Below are positions 45,941-61,871 of a stretch of 64,000 nucleotides of DNA, in pieces (position 1 is the stretch's first letter; every line of letters starts with the position of its first letter). The notes under the pieces are model-generated. The model did no database searches, was not told the origin of the DNA, and was given only the letters and a program-made list of their open reading frames with translations. The translations under genes were made by a program, and so were the position numbers. This stretch comes from Spirodela intermedia (lineage: Eukaryota > Streptophyta > Magnoliopsida > Alismatales > Araceae): positions 1,304,501-1,368,500 of the forward strand of contig LR746264.1 of the NCBI GenBank assembly GCA_902729315.2, written 5' to 3'.

Positions 45941-48865
45941 ATGGTGAGATGTCTTATGGTTTATTATGCCTTTTCTTTCTTCCTGATGCGCTTCCGGATC
46001 AATGGAATGCTATTTAATAGTATTATAAAATAAAATGTGGGTCTGGAGTGTTTACTCATGAAATGGGCCTATGATCAGGGGGAAGAAGCTCATGCTTCCG
46101 TTCTCGACTGCTTGGGTGAAGACCAGCTCGTTGAGCTCGATTCAGGACCAAATTGCCATCAGACAGTCACCTTTGCTGGAGAGAAGATTGTGGGTCCAAA
46201 ACCAAGACAGCTGAGTTGAATATTCATCTTGGAGCAGCTGTGCATTCATTTATTGATGGCATCGCTTTCTTTGTGCAGTTTGTAATCGGTGAATTCAAAG
46301 ATGACATTCTCCAGTCGGGTGGTGTTAGAATATTTGACAAGTCAACGGGCAAGTGGTGAGCTATATTTCCCTCTCTGGCTTGTAACTTTTGAACTGTTTC
46401 AGGTGCCTGAATTAGAACCCATCTTTTGATATCGACAGGGCAATCCCCACCGTGCTCGGCTCTAAACCCGTTTACATTAAAGCCCATTCCGCCATTCTTC
46501 TTGGCAAAGACCGCATTTTAGTTGTGAAGCAGAATTTATCATTGGATGGCTGTGCCTGGTTTCTTGAGGTTTGAACCTTTCAAAGGCCCTTTTTCCCTTG
46601 GTTTTTTTCAATATGATTTTCATTCGGCTCTTGGGCAAAAATTAATTTCGGCATCATCCTATCTTATAACCATCAGTCCACAATGTCCGCGAGTTGCCTC
46701 ATCATATGGTAAGATGGTTCTTCAAAGCTAGAAACCCAGACAAAATCTCCACCAGGAACTGATTGCTGTCTCTGAATTGAGTTAAAGGGACCCCTTTGCA
46801 TTGATGGTGCACATGTTACAGCCTGCTTAGTATCTTAGACCCTAATGTACTTTTCTTTTTGCTATGTTTCAGATCCTAATTTCTTCTCCATTCTTATCTT
46901 TTCTCATCCCTTCGTTTTGAAAGATCGACACGCCATTCATCAGAGAGGAGAGAAGTATACTCGGTACCGAAGTGGTCGCATGGAGCAAAGGTGTGATTGA
47001 AGGTGACAGCCCAGTGCCAATAGTTATCAGCGGCCCCTCTGGCGTCGGGAAGGGAACCCTGATATCGAAGCTCATGAAAGAGTTCCCTTCTACCTTTGGG
47101 TTTTCCGTGAGTCACACCACCCGACTTCCCAGAGAAAAGGAGAAGGATGGAGTCCATTACCACTTCGCCCAGAGGAGTATCATGGAAAAGGATATCCGTG
47201 ATGGAAAGTTCCTGGAATACGCATCAGTACACGGGAATCTGTATGGGACAAGCTTTGAAGCAGTCGAGGCAGTAGCCGATCAGGGGAAGGTGAGCAACCA
47301 AAAGTGATTATTTGTATGGAAATCCGTGGAATTTCACATATTAGAAATCTACAGATGGGTCTACTCGTTCATTCTCTATTGGTTTTGATTTGTATGGCCC
47401 GATACCTTTAAGATAATATCATGCATTATATGATCTCTATTTTCTATCACTGTTATATCATTTACATAGATTAAAAGTACCATAATTCTCATTGAAAGTA
47501 AATTTTTAACAGATAGAGCATTGTCTCTATTACTAGGTATATGATCGACCTTTCTCATCATCTTTGTGAATCTCTCAAACCAAGTTCTTGGTGATTGTTT
47601 GAGCTCATATATGCTCGTCTTTAATTAATACATTATATCACTTATAACTAGTTTCATATCCTTGATGAACAAATTTCATATCCTCATTAAGTAGTCACTA
47701 TAAAAATGTATATTTTATGTTGAATTGTTGTATGTATCCTAATCATAATTAACAGCTAAAAAAGTAAAATTATAACAATATCTATCCTTTCTAGCCCGAA
47801 CCTGTCATGCCTGACAAGTGGGCTTGGAGTAATTGAGTTTGATGGCTCAATAATTCATACTTGTACTTAATTTCCGTGATTAACACAAGTTTTTTTTTGT
47901 TTCTGTTGCAGAGATGCATCCTTGATATTGATGTCCAAGGGGCTCGATCAGTTCGGGCTAGCCCGCTCAAAGCTCTGTTTATATTCATCTGCCCACCATC
48001 TTTCGAGGAACTTGAGAACCGCCTTCGATCTCGGTAATCAGATTCTTGATGCTCTGCTCCCTCCCTCCCTCATCATTTCCTCTTCTAGAAAAATTCAGAA
48101 CTGAGTGTTGTGATGATGCAATCTTCATGCAGAGGAACGGAGACCGAGGAACAGGTGCAGAGGCGGCTGAGTAATGCATGGGCGGAGCTCGAGCAGGGGA
48201 AGTCTTCCAACCTCTTCGACCATATACTGGTCAACGACGAGCTCGAAGCCTGCTACAGAAAGCTAAAGGTGTGCATCATGTCTCGGCAACAGCCTCTTCT
48301 TGTCTCATCCAAAGCTTGATATTTCCAAACTTTATGATTCTTGGGCCAGCCCGGTTTCCTCTTAACGCCATTCTTTCGATCAATGCAGAAAATCCTTGCT
48401 CTCCATGGGTCCACAGAGCCAGCTTACCCACCTTGTAAGCGCAGTCTGCGGGGATCTCCCTCATCATCCTGCATCTCTTTCTGATACCATTCATTTCCAT
48501 CTTACTAATCAAACATAGTACCATCCAGCTCCCAAGAGTGGTAAACTGCCCGTGTGTCGGTCGATCTCAAGATCCGACGAGAAGATCCTGATACACGGTA
48601 AAACTGCAGAAGCAGGCACGAGATCTAGCATCACGTAAGCACAAACTCTTCTTCTCCTTCAGATCGCCATTTCGTCTTGGTTTCTATGCAAATAATCAGA
48701 TATACCCACCCATTTGATATTTTGCTATGTTTTCGTCCAAATAGATGCACAGTCGAAGCATCCTTGCTCAGTGGTGGCGCCCCCGGAAGAACAAAAGGGC
48801 TCAAGCTTCATGCGACTTCTTCTGACTCACCAGGCAATGGCTTGAATGGGATCAGGCTTCTCTAA
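45941..48865 (+). CDS. Guanylate kinase, plant type with N-terminal extension
   Basis: Phosphorylates GMP (and dGMP) with ATP. Coding exons: 45941-45943 (ATG alone), 46079-46189, 46279-46355, 46439-46568, 46924-47289, 47912-48033, 48133-48268, 48389-48434, 48529-48634, 48745-48865. These give 405 residues in one frame. The first 107 residues form the Kelch-like extension of plant guanylate kinases (FVIGEF, then [11 protein letters not shown]). The kinase core has the P-loop GPSGVGKGT at 144-152, then [23 protein letters not shown], and the lid-region RGTETEEQ. I chose the start because ATG spliced to GGGGAAGAAGC gives [11 protein letters not shown], resembling known plant N-termini. The last three exons (about 90 residues beyond the core) are poorly conserved and less certain. 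A 5'-UTR intron is likely. Confidence 0.88.
47376..47615 (-). pseudogene. copia reverse transcriptase fragment inside a guanylate kinase intron
   Basis: On the minus strand, one open frame reads [15 protein letters not shown], then continues to [17 protein letters not shown]. This is the copia reverse transcriptase stretch from the 'KQSPR.WF' block to the catalytic YVDD box, here YVND. The fragment is about 240 bp, with no LTRs seen, in the 622-bp intron 47290-47911. It differs in sequence from the element at 33120-36963. Confidence 0.75.
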
Positions 48866-50202
48866 CATCCCCCTGTCTTTCGGTGATTCGTCCCCTCTCT
48901 CCCCTTCTAGAAGCCCACCCGACTGCAGATCTCATTCGACCAGAGGGAACACATTGGTTCCATCATCTCAAAGGAATGGCTCTTCTGCCTTGCTCTGGCT
49001 CTCTGTTCTGATCTGGGAGTTCTCCCCGGTTTTGTCCCAGCTGCTTGTTTTTCTTCATTCGGTGCCAAGAATTTGCCATTTTAGTGACTTGTGCCGCTGT
49101 AATTCTTGGGAACATGTGGACCAGGTAACCGATGAGAGAGAAGCCATGGGGGGCAGTTGGGTTCAAGAGATTAGGACCATATCCAATCAGATTTGCCCAG
49201 CTGGCATTTAGACCTCTGATTCTGGTAAAAAAAAAAGGTCAGTTCTTGGTCAGTTTTCTGGTCTATAACTGGGTGGTTTCCTCCTGTCAATCTGGCTTGG
49301 TGGTCCCCACATGTCGGTCAATTTGGGTTGGAGCTACCCATAGTCTCCAAACTGGGCCGGGCCGGATTTTCATTCCGGGTGATTACTGGGCCTATATCAG
49401 CCGAAGCTCGGCCCAAAACCCGGGAATCTGACGTGGCGCCTTGACGGGCTCTTATCCAGATCAGTCTGTTTCGAAAGAGCTTTCTTGATGAGACAGTCTT
49501 TGTGCTTTTCTGGAAAAGATCAACATAAAGCTTAAGGCCGGCCCATCCTTTCATATTTAGACAGAGGGAAGACAGAGAGAGATGAACATAATTGTGAGGC
49601 GACCGAGTGGCAAAGGAAAATGGGCCCAGATTCCTGGATGGGCCAGATCAGAGATGGGCCCGGGCCAAACCGGGCGTCATCTTTCATGGCTTTTAGGCCC
49701 GCAACTCGCAGGAAAGGGGATTTTTTTTAATTTCTTTCATGTTAATAAACCGAAAATAGATGCGTTCAGATAAATAATGCGTCCACATTCGATGAACCTA
49801 TCTCGTGCTAGGCTCCCCTAACTAGGTGGTGATAATCCCACCCCGATCTGGTCAACTCCGGGAAGCCTCCTCCTGAGACAGTACGATGGTACATAAGATC
49901 ATAAAATCTCCGATGGCATGTTGTGGCGGCCCAGATGATGCCCTGAAATCGACAGTTGACACAAGTGGGAGAGAAGAACAGGACCTCACTGTCATATAAA
50001 ATAAACAGAGCGGGGCCCATGGGGGGTGGAAATATCTCCCTCGATTCGTCCACCTCCCGCGCCCCGCCGCCACACGCGTAGATATCTTGGCGGCAGCCTG
50101 CCACCTGCGAGGATTCTTCTTCTTCTTCTTCTTCTTCTTCTTCTTCGACTACTGGTGCCTAGGGCCTGAGGATTCGGAGGCTCTAGTGCTCTGGCTCTGA
50201 CG
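48866..50202. other. Intergenic region between guanylate kinase and sulfite reductase
   Basis: It includes the guanylate kinase 3' UTR. Between about 49350 and 49700 there is a cluster of at least seven TGGGCC/GGCCCA words in both orientations, the site II or TCP-type element common in plant housekeeping promoters, 500-850 bp upstream of the sulfite reductase ATG. A (TTC)n tract of about 36 bp at 50111-50146 lies in the probable 5' UTR. No gene is seen. Confidence 0.55.
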
Positions 50203-53200
50203 ATGGCGGAGGCGATCGGAGCTGCGAGTTCTCTGTCGTTGGGAGAGCGGATGGTCCGCATGCAGGGCTACCAGGGACTGAGGTCGGTCGGATTTGCCGC
50301 CATGCCGAGGCCTGTCCGTGCGTTGCCCTCGCCGTGCTCCAGCAGCTCGTCCGTCGTCACCGCTGTGTCCACTGTGAGTGTCTTCTCGTTTTTTGTGTTG
50401 GATTCGTTGGTTGTTCTTGCTCCGCTAATGATGGCTGGTGATAATCTGTGGACAAGATGAGTATTGACGCCTAGACTTTTGGTAATGAGAGGTTTAGTAA
50501 TCCGATGTATGGTATTCTAGAATGGGAGATGGCGGATTTTGACAGAAATACTAAGAGTAGACCAAAACATTATCCGAGTAGTTGCTCTCAATACGACTAC
50601 ATACAAGTCTACTCTTAATAGAAAAATTAGAATGATGAAAACTCTTAGATCTCGCTAGCGATGTTGAATTCATGGTAATATCCACTTTTTATTACTCAGA
50701 GGCCATTACTTTTGTCCGCATTTTTTATTTTCTTGATTGCATTTTCGTTTCTTTCTCAGTTCCCCTCTTCTTTATACTATCTGTTCTACATCTGTCATGA
50801 AAATTTTATTTTCCATTTCCTTTGATCTTAAAATCATTTACAAAATATGTCTCAAAATTTTCTATTATTTTTATCTTCACTCTACTCGTTGATTTCTCAA
50901 TTGGAAACCAAATCTGAAGTTATTTTATGGATTTTTGGTGCTCAAAACGTTTTATTAAAATCCATCCGATCATCAATGGATGCCTAACCACTGTTTTAAA
51001 ATTTATTTCAAATACCTGCTTTGAAGTACGATACCGAAAATAGTGCATCTAGGAATCATAATAACATCTTCATGGTGTCTGTCGTTGCTCGGGTGGAGAG
51101 AAAGGAATGAGATCAATGGATAAGATTATGCAAGTGTTTCAGTTTGCTTTTCTTCTAATTTGATGTTCATGTGTATATTTATGTGTATCTAATTATATTT
51201 TCCGAGTGTTTATTGGATTTTGCTTCATTCCCTTGCCTGATAATTATCCTAGATATATAGCATACCGCTATATCAAATTTCACTCTTTTTTTTTTTCTTT
51301 TATCTTTGACATTTCCATGAGTTAGAGGAATCTTTGATACCTGCCCTCTAGTTTTACGAGGTAAAATAACAAAAATGGAACTCATATTGCTTGCAGAGTA
51401 TTAATGACAGGAAGTGTGGGTGGTCGTAAAACTTTGTGAAATCTCTGGATTCATGACTGGATATGGCTGAGGGGAATTTATGGCACAATGCAATGATTCT
51501 GTTAATTTTCCAATTTTCAGGTTGGGATTAGCCAACTACGGTCACTACCAATTTATTGAGGAATGAACGGAAATGTTAATAGAGGGTAGAAGGGAAGGAA
51601 CAGGTGGAAAGAGATTGTGCATAGAAAAAGAGAGGGGATTGGAGGGTGGATACAAGAGAACGAAAGTTAAAACAGAGGGGGGTAAGCAGCGGATAGATAT
51701 GCTGTTCACTACCAAAATACTGTGATGTCTGGTGATGTACTCTGTTCTCTTCTTTCTTTAGAAGTTCATGTCCCAAGCGAGCTATGAGGAAGTGGTCACC
51801 ATGGATGACAAACGCCATACAAAATAAAAAAATAAACCCTTGTGTTTAACATTAACTAGATCCCAATCTCTACTCCATTTTACTGGCATCTATGTGATAA
51901 AATGGAAAATGAGAAAATATGCCAAAAATAACTGCAAGGAAAGGGAATCCATAAAAGAGGCAACAAACCTATGAACCTGAAAATATGAAGGATAGAAAAT
52001 GCTCAGTAGCCTAAAAGACAACTTCGCATTCTCTTTTAATTTTTGAACATCAGGGCCATCTGTCTTTCTGACAGATGTCTTGGCCTGGTTACCACGATTC
52101 TTTGCCAAGACATCTGTTACTCTGTTTCCTTTCTTCCAGGGAAGATCAAATGGCAGGAATGTTTGTCCACAGGCTCCGAGTCAATTCTAGATACCACCTC
52201 ATTGTGCGAAAGCAGTTAGCATACAATGTCATACCTTCTAGTTTCTCACTTTTTTTTATTCCGTAGGCTACACACTTTAGCTCAAAGATAAAATTATGGA
52301 GCATTGTTTCAACTCGATTGCGAGCATCAGGACTTTGTACATTTTCAAATGAAGAGATAGTGATTTCTGTTGTCATTTGCTTTTAGAATTATTCAATATT
52401 ATATCGCTAAGGTTTGGCAAATTGAATGTTGTTGTGTCTGACAAAAGGCTGCTTTAAACTCGTCAATTCTAGTTTTGGCTATTAGGTTCATTTTCATGTT
52501 CGTAGGATGCTAGTATGTGCTTGATGCTAGCATGCTATTAGGTGATGTTTGATAGGGAATATTTTTTTAAATATGATAGATGATGTTCTGTGGTGAAGAA
52601 TTTTCTGCTTGCCGTTTTAGTGTTCAACTGATTCTTTATTACATTGAATAATGCCAGGTCTATGGTGCGGACAGAAATTGTAAATATTTATGCGTGCAGT
52701 ACTTAGAATGTTAAAGAAAATCAATTCATGCTAAGTAACATTAGCTCTGCTTCTATGAGGCGGGTTGACAAAGTTCCACATTGCATTTATCATATATTGG
52801 CGTGCGTTGGTGTTGATTAGCATTATAATCTTAGGTAAACATGTCGTGATATGATTCATCTATTATGTACTATTTTCCGTTTTAGTTGTTCTTTGTGTGA
52901 AGATTTAGTTATGTCTCTTTCAGTCGACTCAAGGTTGTGCTTCGTTACAGAGAACATTGTTCGTTGGTCCCTCTGTTTGCCCCCATTGTTTGTGCTTGAA
53001 TTTGGTGTTTTATTAGCGGAGATTTCTTTTTTCTCCCCTTTCATCTGTATAATGACTTCAATTCCTTTTACAGCCTGTGAAGCCAGACCCAACTCAAGTT
53101 AAGCGCAGCAAGGTGGAGATATTTAAAGAACACAGTAACTTTCTTAGGTACCCCCTCAAGGAGGAGTTGGAAACAGAGGCTGCTAATATAAATGAGGCCG

Positions 53201-55650
53201 CCACACAGCTGATCAAGTTTCATGGAAGCTATCAGCAGACTAATAGGGATGAGCGTAGCATAAAATCATATCAATTTATGCTTCGCACAAAGAACCCCAG
53301 CGGGAAAGTCCCAAACAGGCTTTACTTGGTAATGGATGATCTGGCAGATGAGTTTGGAATTGGCACCCTCCGCCTGACTACCAGACAAACGTTTCAGCTG
53401 CATGGCATTACGAAGTTCAATCTGAAGACTGTGCTGGGCACAATCATCAGAAATATGGGCTCCACTCTTGGGGCGTGTGGCGATCTGAACAGAAATGTTC
53501 TTGCTCCTGCGGCACCGCTCATGAGGAAAGATTATTTGTTTGCCCAAGAGACTGCGGACAATATCGCTATGCTTCTCTCTCCCCAGTCAGGGTCTTACTA
53601 TGATATTTGGGTTGATGGGGAGAAGATCATGTCAGCAGAGCCTCCGGAGGTGGTAAAAGCTCGTAATGACAACTCAAATGGGACAAACTTCCCCGATTCG
53701 CCAGAGCCCATATATGGCACTCAGTTCTTGCCAAGAAAATTCAAGATTGCTGTGACTGTTCCTACGGACAATTCTGTGGACATTCTGACCAATGATGTGG
53801 GTGTGGTCGTGGTTTCTGATGCTGACGGGGAACCTCAAGGCTTCAACATCTACGTAAGATGGTCTTGATATGTTACAAGTCAATAGATGGTAATGAAAAA
53901 TTGCTGCTTGAATAATAAATCTGTGAAATTTCAGGTTGGAGGGGGGATGGGAAGAACCCACAGAATGGAGGCTACTTTCCCTCGGCTTGGGGACCAACTT
54001 GGCTATGTGCCAAAGGAGGATATCTTATACGCCATTAAAGCTATTGTCGTCACACAGCGGGAACATGGAAGAAGAGATGACAGGAGATACAGCAGAATGA
54101 AGTATCTGATCAGTGACTGGGGGATTGACAAGTTTAGAGGTACCGTTGAGAGGTACTATGGAAAGAAGTTTGAGCCGTTCAGAGAGCTACCAGAATGGGA
54201 ATTCAAGAGTTATCTCGGATGGCATGAACAGGTTTGGCGTATTATGTATGATTTCAGTTTTATTGATTAAGAACTTTGTTACCCGTATTATTATTATTAT
54301 TATTGTTGTTGTTATTTGGGAGCTACTGTTGATCTTCCTTTGAATTTTACTTTTATTGAAGGTCTGTGGCCATACTATTTTAGCTTTTTATTTATGTAAT
54401 AACCTTGATACTTTTATTATTTACAGCCAGTATTATCCTTTCTTCTGTGGCAGGGTGATGGTGCAATGTTTTGCGGGCTTCATGTTGATAATGGTCGTAT
54501 TGGGGGCAAAATGAAGAAAACCCTGAGAGAGATAATTGAGAAATATAATCTAAGTGTGAGGATCACTCCCAACCAGAACCTGATCCTCTGCGATATCCGC
54601 CCAACATGGAGAAGACCGATCACCACTGCTCTTGCTCAGGCTGGACTACTGGTAAATATTTACTAATATATACTAATATTAGTAAATATTAGTTATAGAT
54701 CAATCACGATATGAATCAGTCAGATTAGTCTGTGAAAATACCCCTGCCTTCGTTGTATGTGCAGCATCCCCGTTACGTGGATCCTCTCAACATTACTGCA
54801 ATGGCCTGCCCTGCTTTGCCACTTTGCCCGCTGGCGATAGCAGAAGCCGAGCGGGGAATACCAGACATTCTCAAGCGAGTTAGAGCGGTCTTTGACAAGG
54901 TGAACTGCCATTTTTGAAACATAGGGCTGCTACGATTTGAGGAGATTCTTCTGGTGTTCTGAGGCACTGAGAGTTGGTGATCTTATTTTCAGGTGGGTCT
55001 CAAGTACAGTGAATCCGTGGTTATAAGGGTGACTGGATGCCCCAATGGCTGTGCCCGGCCTTACATGGCCGAGCTTGGATTGGTCGGTGATGGGCCGAAT
55101 AGCTACCAGGTCAACCGCCTCGTTTCCTTCATCATTTCAGAGCTTCAAGTCTTGGGTTGCCTGGTAAATTTAGTTACTTTGACTCTCTGTAGATATGGCT
55201 GGGGGGGACTCCGAACCAGATGAGGCTGGCGGAGACCTTCATGAACAAGGTCAAACTCCACGATCTGGAGACAGTACTTGAGCCACTGTTCTACAACTGG
55301 AAGATCAGACGCCTCCGCAGAGAGTCATTCGGTGACTTCTCGATGCGCATCGTAAGTATATATCCCACTACTTGATCACAAGAACCCAAGGATCTAAGAA
55401 AGAAGAACAGATCTCTGAGCAGGATTCTGTGTCCCACCAGGGCTTTGAGAAGCTGCGGGAGCTGGTGGAGAAGTGGGAAGGCCCTGCCGAAGCCCGGCCT
55501 CGGTTCGGTCTCAAGCTCTTCTCCGACAAGGAGACCTATGAAGCCATGAGCGAGATCGCTCAGACGCAGAACAAGACCGCCCACCAGCTGGCAATGGAGG
55601 TCATCCGCAGTTACGTCGCCTCGAACAAATTGGCACCGGAGAGCGAGTAG
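50203..55650 (+). CDS. SIR: Ferredoxin-sulfite reductase, plastid
   Basis: Reduces sulfite to sulfide with six electrons from ferredoxin in plastid sulfur assimilation. Exons: 50203-50373, 53074-53853, 53935-54231, 54454-54651, 54765-54899, 54993-55109, 55193-55351, 55441-55650. All junctions are phase 0, giving 688 residues. Exon 1 supplies a Ser/Arg/Ala-rich transit peptide (about residues 1-60). Two nitrite/sulfite reductase ferredoxin-like half-domains follow, with [12 protein letters not shown] in the first. The siroheme-[4Fe-4S] cysteines are Cys497, Cys503 (CPALPLC) and Cys543, Cys547 (CPNGC). The C-terminus ([11 protein letters not shown]) is intact. The length fits plant sulfite reductase rather than nitrite reductase. 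Intron 1 is long (2.7 kb) and AT-rich and shows no element I can name. Confidence 0.95.
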
Positions 55651-56254
55651 GGGTGGTCGCGCCGCCGCCGCCGCCGCCGCTGCTGCCGCCACCTCCACAG
55701 GTCGCCTGCGCTGTTAACTGCTGTTGACAGCCAGGAATATGATGTGGAAGCTGAGTTTCTCCTATTTTTCCGGCGAACCCTCCCCTCGATCAGAACTGCG
55801 TGTGCCCCCGCATGCTTTTTCCTTTTTTCCTGTGAATTATCAGACCCCAGATCCAGATCTGAATACGGAAACCACAGAGAACGGACTCGTCATTATCAGC
55901 ATGTAAGATTCTTGACCAACTTCTGGTTTCTGACCGGCGCTGCCATGAAATCTCCTGCAGGTTCCTCGGGGTGCTCATCATCAACTCAGGATGAATGCTA
56001 GCCATGTGAACCAGGCGTGGATATATGTGGCCCAGGCTGCTTTCTGTTAAATAGGCATTTTTTTGTCGAATTTATTATTGCCAATAAATATTATAATAAT
56101 TAGACGATTCGATGGTTTCTTTGTTTGTTTGTTTGTTTGTTTTTTTGTTTTGGAAACGTGGATGACTGCATTTTAAAACCTATATTATTTTTGGATAATT
56201 CATCGATATTACTGGGGCTGATAGAAGCCCACCACTCATCAATGCTATCGAACC

Positions 56255-56291
<37 letters not shown>

Positions 56292-57118
56292 CATTAAAGA
56301 GGATCTAAGCGCTGTGAAGAGGTGATGGATTGTGGGAAGTCAGATGGGATTTGACCGGGGTGACCATGGCCAATCTAGAGACACCCTCGTCTTTTGTGGT
56401 TTAGAGTCAACTGATGTGGATGAGGGTTGTTGTGATAAATGTGAATGGTAGCTGATGTAGAGGGAAAAAAATTCTGAGATGGGTAAGTGGGTTTTCTAAT
56501 AAAAACCTAATCTCTCACGAGGATTTTGTATGTTAGGGCTATTGAAGTCAACTGAGGTAGATAGATGTACCTCTAGATTGTGAGCTGTGTATACATTATT
56601 TGAGATTACCTTATGAAAACGGCGTTAATGACTCTCTGGGCAGAGGTCAACGGCATGGGGGGATTGGCGGTTGTGATAAATAGGGATGGTAGCTAATGAA
56701 GGGGCGAGAATTCTGAGTTGGGTAAGTGGGTCTTCCTATAAAAGACTAATCTTTGACGGGGATCTTGTCCTGTTTGGACTATTAAAGTCAACTTAGGTGG
56801 ATGGATGTACCGCTCGATTGTGATCTGTTTGTACATTATTTGAGATTACCTCATGAAGATGCTGTTAAAGATTCTCTGGCAGAGGTCAACGCCATGGGGG
56901 GATTCGTTAGTCGTCAATGTAGGTCAGGAGTTCACCGTCATGAGGATGGCACACTACACTGGTTGGCAAGGGGATTGGGACCCGCAGTTGTGGGGAAGGG
57001 ATCCATGGCGTGCTTGGGAGGGATCTTCTCTGCGAGCAGGGGGGAAGAGTGGCCTGGTTGATTTTGGAGAGGACAGCGGATAAAGGTCTCGACGCGGACT
57101 TTTAATGTCTTCTGAAGC

Positions 57119-57155
<37 letters not shown>

Positions 57156-57526
57156 TAGGAAGACCCCGAGAGAGAGTAAGAGAGCATCCCCGGAGAGCGC
57201 CTCTTCGACATCTCCGTTGATACCGTCTCTCTCTCTCTCTCTTTATCTATCTCTCTCGTCGCGCCTTATTCTGCTTGGCTTTATTTCCTCTGCCAGACGA
57301 GGTCAGATCCAGCGGTGGTGTCTGAGCTCTTCCTGTAGCAAGGGCGTATTTAGCCATCTCTTCGGCGGGTCTCTGGTTTCCCTCGGCAGGGGCCCGGGTT
57401 TTCCCCCTTTCCTAGCTCTTCGAAGGGGAATTTGAGTCTTGCCCAGGTTTTTTCTGGTCGATTTCCTTCTGGGTATTTGGTGGCGGGAGGGCATCTGAGA
57501 GAGATCAGATCCTGACTTTGGCCTCC
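55651..57526. other. Intergenic region between sulfite reductase and CDPK
   Basis: A GCC/GCT run at about 55659-55695 follows the sulfite reductase stop. A (TAA)n tract is at 56257-56289 and a (GTTT)n tract at 56119-56147. A tandem duplication of about 241 bp is at 56426-56906. A (GA)n tract at 57121-57151 and a (CT)n tract at 57225-57243 lie in the probable CDPK leader or promoter. No gene is seen. Confidence 0.6.
56426..56906. repeat. Diverged tandem duplication, period about 241 bp
   Basis: TTGTGATAAA at 56430 recurs at 56671. The two copies stay alignable through AATTCTGAG.TGGGTAAGTGGG, the GTACATTATTTGAGATTACC block, and CAGAGGTCAACGGCATGGGGGGATT (56641 against 56880). They differ by perhaps one base in six to eight, so the duplication is old. 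It ends about 620 bp upstream of the CDPK start. No coding is seen. Confidence 0.8.

Positions 57527-61871
<4,345 letters not shown>

Noticed and set aside
46037-46078. In-frame upstream start for guanylate kinase
   Set aside because: The extension begins with GTG or a weakly placed ATG inside what reads as an intron with a proper CAG acceptor at 46078. Splicing from the ATG at 45941 gives a family-like N-terminus.
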